DNA from: DATKWD01 sp035529695
Lineage (GTDB): Bacteria > Actinomycetota > Acidimicrobiia > Acidimicrobiales > Salinilacustritrichaceae
Length of the DNA stretch: 17,818 nucleotides
Reading direction: 5' to 3'
Assembly: GCA_035529695.1 (NCBI GenBank)
Contig: DATKWD010000128.1
Span: 1 to 17,818 of the forward strand
Below, in pieces: positions 8,356-15,404 of this stretch. The notes under the pieces were generated by a model. It worked only from the letters and a program-made list of their open reading frames with translations. It ran no database searches and was not told the DNA's origin. Made by a program: the position numbers and the translations under genes. Position 1 is the first letter of the stretch; the number at the start of each line of letters is the position of its first letter.

Positions 8356-9182
8356 CCGCCGGTCTCCACGGGCGTCGTCGGTGGGAGTGCGATGTCGAGC
8401 TCCTCGAGGAGGCTCCGTGCGTAGGCGACCTTGCCGGTGCGCTCGGCCGGGTCGCCGGTGCACAGGGCGTGGGCGGCCTCGGCGATGTACTCGACGGGCT
8501 CGAGCATGTCGTCGGGCACGTTTCGGTTGAGACCGTGGTGGATCACGCCGGGCGTGGCGACCAGGCCGGAAGGAGACAGGACGTTGACGGCGATGCGGTC
8601 GGCGTAGAGCTCGGCCGCGAGCCCGGTGGTGAAGCGCTCGAGCGCGGCCTTGCACATGCCGTAGACGGTGCCGCCGGTCATGCCCCGGCGATAGGGCGGG
8701 CCCTGCGGGTGGCGGGCCGCGCCGGAGGAGATGTTGAGGATCCAGCCCTCGCCGGCGTCGCGCATCCCGCCGACCACGGCGCGGGCCAGCTCGAACGGAG
8801 CCCGTACCTGGACCTCGAACATCGTGTCGTAGTGCTTCTGGCTGAACTGCTCGACTGGCTCGAAGTAGGTGATCGCCGCGTTGTTGACGAGCACGTCGAT
8901 CCGGCCGAGACCTGTCGTCACCTCGCTGATCATGCGGGCTCTGTCGTCGGCGTCGGCCAGGTCGGCGATCACGCCGATGGCGGTGCCACCCCGGCTGGTG
9001 ATCCCGGCGACGGCCGACTCCACACTTCCGGGCAGCGGGTGGTCGCCATCGGCCCTCGTCCGAGCCGACAGTGCGACCGCGGCCCCGTCGGCGGCGAAGC
9101 GCTCGGCGATCGCGGTGCCGATCCCGCGGCTCGCGCCAGTGACCAGCACCACCTTGCCGTCGAGAGATCCTGGGTCTGCCAC
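8352..9182 (-). CDS. Short-chain dehydrogenase/reductase (SDR)
   Basis: The 276-residue product is a complete classical SDR that uses NAD(P)(H) to oxidise an alcohol or reduce a ketone. The glycine-rich nucleotide motif TGASRGIG is at 15-22, and the fold-stabilising VNNAAI at 99-104. The catalytic Ser lies in NISSGAAR (S152/S153), with Y174 and K178 in YGMCK. R41-T42-R43 after the second strand hints at NADP(H) preference, which is an inference. It is the first intact gene of the minus-strand operon and its stop overlaps the GTG of the thiolase-like gene. The GTG start at 9180-9182 has no Shine-Dalgarno. TAGACA sits just upstream, as in a leaderless transcript. Within the module it could act on a beta-hydroxyacyl-CoA or on the ketone/aldehyde released by C-C cleavage. 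Confidence 0.93.
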   Translation of the reverse strand: MADPGSLDGKVVLVTGASRGIGTAIAERFAADGAAVALSARTRADGDHPLPGSVESAVAGITSRGGTAIGVIADLADADDRARMISEVTTGLGRIDVLVNNAAITYFEPVEQFSQKHYDTMFEVQVRAPFELARAVVGGMRDAGEGWILNISSGAARHPQGPPYRRGMTGGTVYGMCKAALERFTTGLAAELYADRIAVNVLSPSGLVATPGVIHHGLNRNVPDDMLEPVEYIAEAAHALCTGDPAERTGKVAYARSLLEELDIALPPTTPVETGG

Positions 9183-9187
9183 GAGTA

Positions 9188-9193
9188 TGTCTA
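9188..9193 (-). promoter_or_regulatory. Candidate -10 element for a leaderless SDR operon transcript
   Basis: On the minus strand TAGACA ends 5 nt before the GTG start of the SDR gene. That spacing suits an actinobacterial leaderless start, and no ribosome binding site is visible. No convincing -35 hexamer lies 16-18 nt further upstream, so the call rests only on the -10-like hexamer and the missing Shine-Dalgarno. Confidence 0.25.
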
Positions 9194-9334
9194 CGGCTCC
9201 CGAGCCGCACCCCTGGGTTCGACCGTAGTCGCACCGCTCCTGGGTGCGCGATGGCGACGGCGCGTCAGGGGCGAAGCGGCCTCCCTCAGACGAGAGGACG
9301 TGCGGCGATCACTCGAGAATCCGCTCCCTTTCGC

Positions 9335-9837
9335 TCACGATGGAAGGCCGAGCATGGGCGATTGCACCGAGAAGCCCGAACAGGCCGAGCTCCCGAGGAC
9401 GTTCATGCTGAGGAGCGCGACGAGTCGGCCCTGGCCATCGAGCACCGGCTCGACGGTCAGGGTGACCAAGGTGGCCTCAGGCACTCCTTCACAGGTCAAG
9501 CCTGCGCCAGCAGGGAGCTCGACGAAGAGGTCGAGGAGCAGCCCCGCCGACGACACGACGTCGGAGCCAACGAGGGAAGCCGGACCCTCGCCGTCGAGGT
9601 CGCCGGTGCAGACCGCACCCACGCAGTTGATCACGAGAGGCAGCGAAATCGTGGGCGGGCAGTCCCCACGGTCGCCGAAGCACTGTGGGAACCCGTCATT
9701 GACCAGGTCCCACGTTCCGGCGGTCTGGCCCACCGACGTCGCCGAGGGCCGCGAACCTGTGGCCGTTCGCCTTCGCGGATGACGGCCGCCGCCGTCCAAG
9801 TGGTCCCCAGGTCGATGCCCAGGCAGTAGCCGCCCAT
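9335..9837 (-). pseudogene. Decayed Hsp70/DnaK-like gene: N-terminal ATPase start joined out of frame to a Cys-rich C-terminal domain
   Basis: On the minus strand, ATG 9835-9837 opens with M-G-G-Y-C-L-G-I-D-L-G-T-T-W-T-A-A-A-V. This is the first phosphate-binding loop (DLGTT) and first beta strands of an Hsp70 ATPase. The frame holds for 28 codons to about 9754. The expected continuation A-L-G-D then appears in a second frame. From about 9724 a third frame runs to the TGA at 9335-9337. It encodes about 129 residues with six Cys (PQCFGDRGDC, INCVGAVC, a later TCEG and SACSG), a beta-rich pattern that looks like a folded extracytoplasmic domain. The several hundred residues of ATPase and peptide-binding domain are missing. 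The simplest reading is an internal deletion plus frameshift in a large Hsp70-family gene that had a C-terminal extra domain. Assembly or sequencing error is possible but would not restore the missing body. Confidence 0.6.
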
Positions 9838-10113
9838 CGACCGACGCTGCGCCAGCCGTCGGTCGACCGGCGACCACGACCCCCACGACGAGGTCTGCCA
9901 GCTCGGCCAACAGTCCGAGTCGACCGTGATGCCCGGCCGGCCAGTTCGGACACTCGACAGTTGACCCGACGCGTTCCCGACTCGACCCGACAGCGTCCTG
10001 ACGCGGAGCGAACCACCCGACCCCACCTGCCCATTGTCGGTTTCGACGCGGGTCCACGAGGGACGAGGGCCGAGGGCGGGGGCTGTCGAAAACCCGGGAG
10101 AACCGTGTCCGGT
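9838..10113. other. Intergenic stretch without a recognisable gene
   Basis: These 276 bases lie between the Hsp70 remnant and the small minus-strand reading frame. Frames on both strands are Arg/Pro/Ser-rich and look like GC-driven shadows; none has a family motif or a start with a ribosome binding site. I see no tRNA, repeat array or clear terminator. The segment presumably held the promoter of the decayed Hsp70-like gene. Confidence 0.4.
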
Positions 10114-10254
10114 TCAGGGCTCATTGAACTCGTGGCTGGCGTTCTCCGGCCCCTCGGTCACGGTCTCGAACAGGAAGGGGGCCCACCGCCAGGTCTTGAC
10201 GACCACCAGCGCCGTCTCACGCCCTCTCCAGATCACGTAGTCTCGAGGAGACAT
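10114..10254 (-). CDS. Probable small protein of 46 residues, unknown function
   Basis: A minus-strand frame runs from ATG (10252-10254) to TGA (10114-10116). It begins M-S-P-R-D-Y-V-I-W-R-G-R-E-T and continues with a hydrophobic, Trp-containing centre (A-L-V-V-V-K-T-W-R-W-A-P-F-L-F-E) and an acidic tail (T-E-G-P-E-N). Of the codons from the 13th onward, all but one end in G or C. The amino-acid mix is protein-like rather than the Arg/Pro/Ser excess of shadow frames. The centre could be a short amphipathic or membrane-associated segment or two beta strands. No Shine-Dalgarno precedes the ATG, which weakens the start call; an in-frame GTG six codons later is an alternative. It is divergent from the pyrimidine operon, with only 41 bp between the start codons. 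I do not recognise a family. Confidence 0.45.
   Translation of the reverse strand: MSPRDYVIWRGRETALVVVKTWRWAPFLFETVTEGPENASHEFNEP
10215..10243 (+). promoter_or_regulatory. Candidate promoter of the pyrimidine-degradation operon
   Basis: TAGTCT at 10238-10243 matches the TAnnnT -10 pattern, with TCTCAC at 10215-10220 as a weak -35 and a 17-nt spacer. Transcription would start near 10250, giving a leader of about 45 nt before the ATG at 10296. That leader contains the GGAGG ribosome binding site. If so, the promoter lies inside the small minus-strand gene. The hexamers are weak and the call is tentative. Confidence 0.25.
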
Positions 10255-10258
10255 CGGC

Positions 10259-10271
10259 CGACCGTCGGTCG
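10259..10271. promoter_or_regulatory. Candidate operator palindrome in the divergent gap
   Basis: CGACC-GTC-GGTCG is a perfect 5-3-5 inverted repeat in the middle of the 41-bp gap between the small minus-strand gene and the pyrimidine operon. A second 5-3-5 repeat of different sequence, GTCTC-GAG-GAGAC, is at 10240-10252 and overlaps the candidate -10. Position suggests a regulator binding site controlling one or both genes. No regulator gene is in the neighbourhood, and repeats this short can arise by chance. Confidence 0.3.
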
Positions 10272-10295
10272 AGTGCGAGACCCCGGAGGCCGGGC

Positions 10296-11138
10296 ATGTC
10301 CGATGTCGTGAAGTCAGCGATCGTGCAGTGCGCCTGGACCGGCGACGTGGAGTCGATGATCGAGCTCCACGAGAAGTTCGTCGCCGAGGCCGCGGCAGCC
10401 GGAACCCAGGTGATGTGCTTCCAGGAGCTCTTCTACGGGCCCTACTTCTGTCAGGTGCAGGACGCCAAGCACTACAGCTATGCGGAGGCCATCCCCGACG
10501 GCCCCACCACGAAGCGGTTCCAGGAGATCGCGGCCAAGCACGGCATGGTCCTCGTGCTCCCGATGTACGAGGAGGAGCAGCCCGGCATCCTCTACAACAC
10601 CGCCGCGGTCATCGACGCCGACGGGTCCTACCTCGGCAAGTACCGCAAGACCCACATCCCGCAGGTGAAGGGGTTCTGGGAGAAGTTCTATTTCCGGCCC
10701 GGCAACCTCGGGTACCCCGTCTTCGACACCGCGGTGGGCAAGGTCGGCGTCTACATCTGCTACGACCGTCACTTCCCCGAGGGATGGCGCGCCCTCGGCC
10801 TCAACGGCGCCCAGATCGTGTTCAACCCGTCGGCCACCAGCCGAGGGTTGTCGGCCTACCTGTGGCAGCTCGAACAGACCGCGTCGGCCGCAGCCAACAT
10901 GTACTTCGTCGGCGCCATCAACCGCGTGGGCATCGAGCCCCTCGGCGACAACGACTTCTACGGCACGTCCTACTTCGCCAACCCGCGCGGTCAGTTCGTC
11001 GACGGCACCGCTTCGGATCAGGAGGAGGAGCTGGTCATCCGCGACCTCGACCTCGGGCTGGTCGAGGAGGTCCGCGCCCAATGGGCGTTCTACCGGGACC
11101 GTCGCCCCGACATGTACGGACCCCTGGTGGAGTCCTGA
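10296..11138 (+). CDS. Nitrilase-type beta-ureidopropionase (N-carbamoyl-beta-alanine amidohydrolase)
   Basis: The 280-residue product is a complete carbon-nitrogen hydrolase. The catalytic triad is E44 (CFQELFYGPYF), K118 (KYRKTHIPQ) and C155 (YICYDRHFPEG), all in standard contexts. The family hydrolyses N-carbamoyl-beta-alanine or N-carbamoyl-beta-aminoisobutyrate to the beta-amino acid, CO2 and ammonia in the cytoplasm. N-carbamoylputrescine amidase is a close relative, but the downstream dihydropyrimidinase, beta-amino acid aminotransferase and semialdehyde dehydrogenase point to pyrimidine degradation. Many bacteria use an unrelated M20-type amidohydrolase for this step, whereas this is the eukaryote-like nitrilase form. 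The ATG is preceded by GGAGG with 6-nt spacing. It is the first gene of the operon; the next start follows 9 bp after its stop. Confidence 0.9.
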   Translation: MSDVVKSAIVQCAWTGDVESMIELHEKFVAEAAAAGTQVMCFQELFYGPYFCQVQDAKHYSYAEAIPDGPTTKRFQEIAAKHGMVLVLPMYEEEQPGILYNTAAVIDADGSYLGKYRKTHIPQVKGFWEKFYFRPGNLGYPVFDTAVGKVGVYICYDRHFPEGWRALGLNGAQIVFNPSATSRGLSAYLWQLEQTASAAANMYFVGAINRVGIEPLGDNDFYGTSYFANPRGQFVDGTASDQEEELVIRDLDLGLVEEVRAQWAFYRDRRPDMYGPLVES

Positions 11139-11147
11139 GGCCGGGAA

Positions 11148-12437
11148 GTGACCTCGAGCACCGAGCTGCACGAGCGCTACCGGGCGGTCATGCCGTCGTT
11201 CGTCAGCCCGCTGTACGCGGAGCCAGTGTCGATCGACCACGGCGAGGGCGGCTACGTGTTCGACCTGGAGGGCAACCGCTACCTCGACTTCTTCGGTGGC
11301 GTGCTCACCACATCGATCGGCCACGCCAACCCCGAGGTCGTCGCCGCGGTGCAGGCCCAGGCTGCCAAGGTGATGCACACCTCGACGCTCTACTTGTCCG
11401 AGCCGATGATCGAGCTGGCCGAGGAGATCGCGGCGATCTCCGGCATTGCCGACGCCCGGGTGTTCTTCACGGCGTCCGGCACCGAGGCCATCGACACCGC
11501 GATCCTGCTCGCCACGTCGTATCGCAAGTCCAACCAGGTGCTGGCGATGCGCAACAGCTACCACGGCCGGTCGTTCACGGCGCAGGCGATCACGTCGCAG
11601 TCCGCATGGTCGTCGACGAGCCTGTCCGGGCTCTCGGTCAACTTCGTGCAGGGCGGCTACCGGCTCCGGAGCCCCTTCCGTGCGCTCGACGACACCGCGT
11701 TCACCGAGGCCTGCGTCGACGACCTCCAGCAGGTGCTCGACATGATGACCGCGGGCGATGTCGCCTGCCTGATCGCCGAACCCATCCAGGGGGTCGGCGG
11801 CTTCGCCACCCCGCCGGACGGCTTCTTCGGCTCGCTGGGCAAGGTGCTCGACAACCACGGGATCCTGTTCATCAGCGACGAGGTCCAGACCGGCTGGGGC
11901 CGCACGGGCGATCACTTCTGGGGCTACCAGGCCCACGATGTCGAGCCCGACATGCTCACCTTCGCGAAGGGGGTCGGAAACGGGGTTGCCCTCGCTGGGG
12001 TCGTCGCCCGGGCCGAGATCATGGACACGATCAGCGTCAACTCGTTCTCGACCTTCGGCGGCAATCCGCTCTCGGCCGCAGGCGGCCTCGCGACCTTGCG
12101 TCACATTCTGGCCAACGACCTTCAAGGCAACGCCAAGCGGATGGGCGAACGGCTGCGCGCCGGGATCGGTCCCGTCGTCGACCGCACGCCGTGGATCGCC
12201 GAGCAGCGCGGGCGCGGTCTCATGCAGGCGATCGAGATGGTGCATCCGGACACGATCGAACCCGATGCGGCCCGCGCCGGCGCGGTGCTCGAGGCCTGCA
12301 AGCGAGAGGGCCTGCTGGTGGGCAAGGGCGGCCTCTACGGCAACTCGCTGCGGATTGCGCCCATGCTCAACGTGAGCGAGGCCGAGATCGACGAAGGCTT
12401 GACGGCAATGACGGCCGCCGTCGAATCGGTGGACTGA
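11148..12437 (+). CDS. Class III PLP aminotransferase, probable beta-alanine/beta-aminoisobutyrate transaminase (AGXT2-like)
   Basis: The 429-residue product has the full fold-type I, class III pattern. The phosphate-binding SGTEA is at 110-114, and the stacking segment YHGRSF at 138-143. Cofactor-binding D244 sits in FISDEVQTGWGRTG, and the Schiff-base Lys is K274 in TFAKGVGNG. Length is typical. The overall pattern resembles alanine-glyoxylate aminotransferase 2, which also acts on beta-aminoisobutyrate. In this operon it would transfer the amino group of beta-alanine or beta-aminoisobutyrate to pyruvate or another keto acid, yielding (methyl)malonate semialdehyde. The GTG start at 11148 lies 9 bp after the beta-ureidopropionase stop with only a weak GAGG upstream, consistent with translational coupling. 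The amino acceptor cannot be read from sequence. Confidence 0.9.
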   Translation: MTSSTELHERYRAVMPSFVSPLYAEPVSIDHGEGGYVFDLEGNRYLDFFGGVLTTSIGHANPEVVAAVQAQAAKVMHTSTLYLSEPMIELAEEIAAISGIADARVFFTASGTEAIDTAILLATSYRKSNQVLAMRNSYHGRSFTAQAITSQSAWSSTSLSGLSVNFVQGGYRLRSPFRALDDTAFTEACVDDLQQVLDMMTAGDVACLIAEPIQGVGGFATPPDGFFGSLGKVLDNHGILFISDEVQTGWGRTGDHFWGYQAHDVEPDMLTFAKGVGNGVALAGVVARAEIMDTISVNSFSTFGGNPLSAAGGLATLRHILANDLQGNAKRMGERLRAGIGPVVDRTPWIAEQRGRGLMQAIEMVHPDTIEPDAARAGAVLEACKREGLLVGKGGLYGNSLRIAPMLNVSEAEIDEGLTAMTAAVESVD

Positions 12438-12441
12438 AGCG

Positions 12442-12460
12442 ACAAGGAGCGAAAAGGAGC
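12442..12460 (+). promoter_or_regulatory. Tandem ribosome binding site ahead of the dihydropyrimidinase
   Basis: Two copies of a near-identical decamer, gacaaggagc and gaaaaggagc, put AAGGAG at 12444-12449 and again at 12454-12459. These are 14 and 4 nt before the ATG at 12464. They fill almost the entire 26-bp gap after the aminotransferase. This looks like a small tandem duplication giving two Shine-Dalgarno options for one start. Confidence 0.6.
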
Positions 12461-12463
12461 GAC

Positions 12464-13876
12464 ATGACGATCCTCATCAAGAACGGAACCGTGATCACGT
12501 CGACGGGTGCAGATCCGGCGGAGGTGCTGGTCGATGGCGAGCAGATCGTCGCGGTCATGGCACCGGGATGCGATGTCGCGGTCTCGGCGGAGTCGGGGGC
12601 CGAGCGCGTCATCGACGCGTCCGACCTCTACGTCATCCCCGGCGGCGTCGACGGCCACACGCACATGGAGCTTCCCTTCGGCGGCACGGTCGCATCCGAC
12701 GACTTCGAGAGCGGCACCCGGGCGGCAGCTTGGGGCGGCACCACCACGATCATCGACTTCGCGGTCCAGTCGTTCGGGCAGAGCGTGCGCGACACCCTCG
12801 AGCAGTGGCAAGCGAAGGCCGAGGGCAAGTGTGCGATCGACTACGGCTTCCATCAGATCATCGGCGACGTCACCGAACAGTCACTGAAGGACATGGACTC
12901 CCTCGTCGACGAAGGGATCTCGAGCTTCAAGCTCTTCATGGCCTACCCCGGTGTCTTCTTGTCCGACGACGGACAGATTCTGCGAGCGATGCAACAGGCA
13001 GCCGGCAACGGCTCGCTGGTCATGATGCATGCCGAGAACGGTCTCGCCATCGACGTGCTCGCCCAGCAGGCGGTCGAGCGCGGCGAGACGGCACCGATCA
13101 ACCACGGCTACGTCCGCCGCAAGGAGCTCGAGAGCGAGGCGACGCATCGGGCGATCCAGCTCGCGAAGGTCGGCGCGGCGCCGCTCTACATCGTGCACCT
13201 GTCGTGCAGCGAGGCTCTGGAGCAGGTGGCGATCGCCCGAGGAAACGGGGCCAACGTGTTCGCCGAGACCTGCCCGCAATACCTCGAGTTCAACGTCGAG
13301 GACCATCTCGGCAAGCCCGGTTTCGAAGGAGCGGCCTACGTCTGCTCGACGCCCCTCCGCACCAAGCACGAGCACCACCATGAGGACCTCTGGAGGGGCC
13401 TGCGGACGAACGACCTCTGCATCGTGTCGACCGATCACTGTCCGTTCTGCATGAAAGAGCAGAAGGAGCTCGGCGTCGACGACTTCCGCGCCATCCCCAA
13501 TGGGATCGGGGGTGTCGAGCACCGGATGGATGTCATCTACCAGGGTGTCGTCAAGGGTGAGATCACCTTGCCCCGATGGATCGAGCTGTGCGCCACCACA
13601 CCGGCCCGCATGTTCGGCCTCTACCCCCGAAAGGGCACCATCCAGCCCGGCGCCGACGCCGACATCGTGTTGTACGACCCCAACGCCCAGTGGACGATCA
13701 GCGTCGACAACCACCACATGAACCTCGACAACTCCGCCTACGAGGGGTTCCGTGTGGACGGACACGTCCACACGGTGATGTCGCGTGGGCGGGTGATCGT
13801 CGAGAACGAGACCTACCTCGGCTCGGCCGGCGACGGGCAGTATCTCCGCCGCGGGTTGTCGCAATACCTCATCTGA
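12464..13876 (+). CDS. hydA: Dihydropyrimidinase (D-hydantoinase family)
   Basis: The 470-residue product is a complete cyclic amidohydrolase that opens dihydrouracil or dihydrothymine to the N-carbamoyl-beta-amino acid. All metal ligands are visible: H65 and H67 (GGVDGHTHMELPFGG), the carbamylated Lys K156 (SSFKLFMAYPG), H189 (MMHAENG), H245 (YIVHLSC) and D324 (STDHCPF). The late motif with H-H-M-N-L-D-N-S-A-Y is typical of dihydropyrimidinases. The ATG at 12464 was chosen because it follows AAGGAG and gives the canonical N-terminus M-T-I-L-I-K-N-G-T-V. The frame extends far upstream, but there it is shadow of the preceding genes. Genes on either side supply the next steps, so dihydropyrimidine rather than an exotic hydantoin is the probable substrate. 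Confidence 0.96.
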   Translation: MTILIKNGTVITSTGADPAEVLVDGEQIVAVMAPGCDVAVSAESGAERVIDASDLYVIPGGVDGHTHMELPFGGTVASDDFESGTRAAAWGGTTTIIDFAVQSFGQSVRDTLEQWQAKAEGKCAIDYGFHQIIGDVTEQSLKDMDSLVDEGISSFKLFMAYPGVFLSDDGQILRAMQQAAGNGSLVMMHAENGLAIDVLAQQAVERGETAPINHGYVRRKELESEATHRAIQLAKVGAAPLYIVHLSCSEALEQVAIARGNGANVFAETCPQYLEFNVEDHLGKPGFEGAAYVCSTPLRTKHEHHHEDLWRGLRTNDLCIVSTDHCPFCMKEQKELGVDDFRAIPNGIGGVEHRMDVIYQGVVKGEITLPRWIELCATTPARMFGLYPRKGTIQPGADADIVLYDPNAQWTISVDNHHMNLDNSAYEGFRVDGHVHTVMSRGRVIVENETYLGSAGDGQYLRRGLSQYLI

Positions 13877-13905
13877 CGCACACCGCACCTGATCGGAGAC
13901 AACCG

Positions 13906-15393
13906 GTGAAGACGATCCAACACCTCATCGAGGGGGAGTTCCGCGACGGCACATCCGGCCGCACGTCCGCCGTGTTCAACCCGGCCACGGGCGAGCAGTC
14001 GGCCGAGGTGGCGCTCGCGAGCGTCGAAGAGGTCGATGCGGCCGTCGCCTCGGCGCGCGCAGCCTTCGAAGACTGGCGTCACGTCAGCGTCGCCAAACGC
14101 ACGAAGCTCATGTTCGAGTTCCGCAACCTCGTCGTGGCCAACGCGGATGAGATCGCGGCGAGGCTCACCGCGGAGCACGGCAAGGTGCTGTCCGACGCCG
14201 GCGGCGAGGTCGCGCGGGCCATCGAGAACATCGAGTTCGCCTGCGGGCTCGCAGAGCACCTGAAGGGGAGCTACAGCGAGCAGGCGTCCTCGGGCGTCGA
14301 CGTCTATTCGGTGCGCCGTCCGTTGGGCGTCGTTGCCGGGATCACCCCGTTCAACTTCCCGGCGATGGTGCCCGCGTGGATGTTCCCCAACGCGATCGCG
14401 TGCGGCAACACGTTCGTGTTGAAGCCCTCCGAGCGCGATCCGTCGGCACCGCTGCTGCTCGCGGAGCTGTTGCAGGAGGCGGGCCTCCCGCCCGGTGTCC
14501 TCAACGTGGTGCAGGGAGACAAGGTCGCAGTCGACGCCCTGCTCGGCCACCCCGACGTGAAGGCGGTGAGCTTCGTCGGTTCGACGCCGATCGCGAAGTA
14601 CGTCTACGAAACGGGCACCGCCGCGGGCAAGCGGATCCAGGCACTCGGCGGCGCGAAGAACCACATGGTCGTGCTGCCCGACGCCGACATCGATCTCGCC
14701 GCCGATTCGGCCGTGTCGGCTGCCTATGGCTCGGCCGGGGAACGGTGCATGGCGGTCTCGGTGGCCGTGGCGGTCGGCGGCGTGGGCGATGCGCTCGTCG
14801 ACGCCATCAAAGTCCGCATGGAGAAGCTGTCCATCGGGGCCGGCACCGACCCGGGCTCGGAGATGGGGCCCCTCATCACCGAGGAGCATCGCGACCGTGT
14901 CGCGGGCTACATCGGGGCCGGCGCCGATGCCGGCGCAACGGTCGTCGTCGACGGCCGCGACGCGCGTTTCGACGGCGATGGGTTCTTCCTCGGCGTCTCC
15001 TTGATCGACCACGTGACGCCGGAGATGTCGGTCTACACCGACGAGATCTTCGGCCCCGTGTTGAGCGTGGTGCGCGTCGACACGTACCAGGAGGCGGTCG
15101 ACCTTCTCGCCGGCAATCCGTGGGGCAACGGCGCAGCGATCTTCACCCGTGACGGTGGGGCCGCACGCCGGTTCCAGGAGGACGCCGACGCCGGAATGGT
15201 GGGCATCAACGTCCCCATCCCGGTGCCCGTCGGCTACCACTCCTTCGGCGGATGGAAGGACTCCGCCTTCGGCGACACCACCATGTACGGACCCGAGGGG
15301 ATTCACTTCTTCACCCGGCCCAAGGTGCTCACCACCCGCTGGCCCGATCCCGTCACCAGCGCCGTCGACCTAGGATTCCCGACCAACCGCTGA
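13906..15393 (+). CDS. mmsA: Methylmalonate/malonate-semialdehyde dehydrogenase, CoA-acylating
   Basis: The 495-residue product belongs to the ALDH superfamily. The oxyanion Asn is N150 (ITPFNFPAMVPAWMFP), K173 in VLKPSE contacts the cofactor, and the nucleophile is C281 (GSAGERCMA). The segment ALGGAKNH at 247-253 is diagnostic: ordinary ALDHs have the deacylating Glu there (E-L-G-G-K), whereas MMSDH has Asn and transfers the acyl group to CoA. The reaction is (methyl)malonate semialdehyde + NAD+ + CoA to propionyl-CoA or acetyl-CoA, CO2 and NADH. This is the terminal step for thymine and uracil carbon, and the same enzyme can serve valine or inositol breakdown. The GTG at 13906 has GGAG upstream and gives the family N-terminus K-T-I-Q-H-L-I-E-G-E-F. 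It lies 29 bp after the dihydropyrimidinase. Confidence 0.95.
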   Translation: MKTIQHLIEGEFRDGTSGRTSAVFNPATGEQSAEVALASVEEVDAAVASARAAFEDWRHVSVAKRTKLMFEFRNLVVANADEIAARLTAEHGKVLSDAGGEVARAIENIEFACGLAEHLKGSYSEQASSGVDVYSVRRPLGVVAGITPFNFPAMVPAWMFPNAIACGNTFVLKPSERDPSAPLLLAELLQEAGLPPGVLNVVQGDKVAVDALLGHPDVKAVSFVGSTPIAKYVYETGTAAGKRIQALGGAKNHMVVLPDADIDLAADSAVSAAYGSAGERCMAVSVAVAVGGVGDALVDAIKVRMEKLSIGAGTDPGSEMGPLITEEHRDRVAGYIGAGADAGATVVVDGRDARFDGDGFFLGVSLIDHVTPEMSVYTDEIFGPVLSVVRVDTYQEAVDLLAGNPWGNGAAIFTRDGGAARRFQEDADAGMVGINVPIPVPVGYHSFGGWKDSAFGDTTMYGPEGIHFFTRPKVLTTRWPDPVTSAVDLGFPTNR

Positions 15394-15404
15394 GGAGCGA
15401 GCTC

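Noticed and set aside
8356..9234. N-terminal extension of the thiolase frame beyond 8355
   Set aside because: The extension is Arg-rich, overlaps the whole SDR gene in another frame and has no motif. The GTGA overlap at 8352-8355 gives a normal thiolase N-terminus.
9251..9829. Plus-strand frame of 192 codons opposite the Hsp70 relic
   Set aside because: It is Arg/Ala/Glu-rich without motif, whereas the minus strand shows Hsp70 and Cys-rich domain signatures.
10314..12245. Minus-strand open frame of 643 codons across the beta-ureidopropionase and aminotransferase genes
   Set aside because: It is antisense to two genes with intact catalytic residues and has a shadow-type composition.
12281..12460. 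Extension of the dihydropyrimidinase frame upstream into the aminotransferase
   Set aside because: The upstream part is an Arg-rich shadow; ATG 12464 has a strong ribosome binding site and the canonical family N-terminus.
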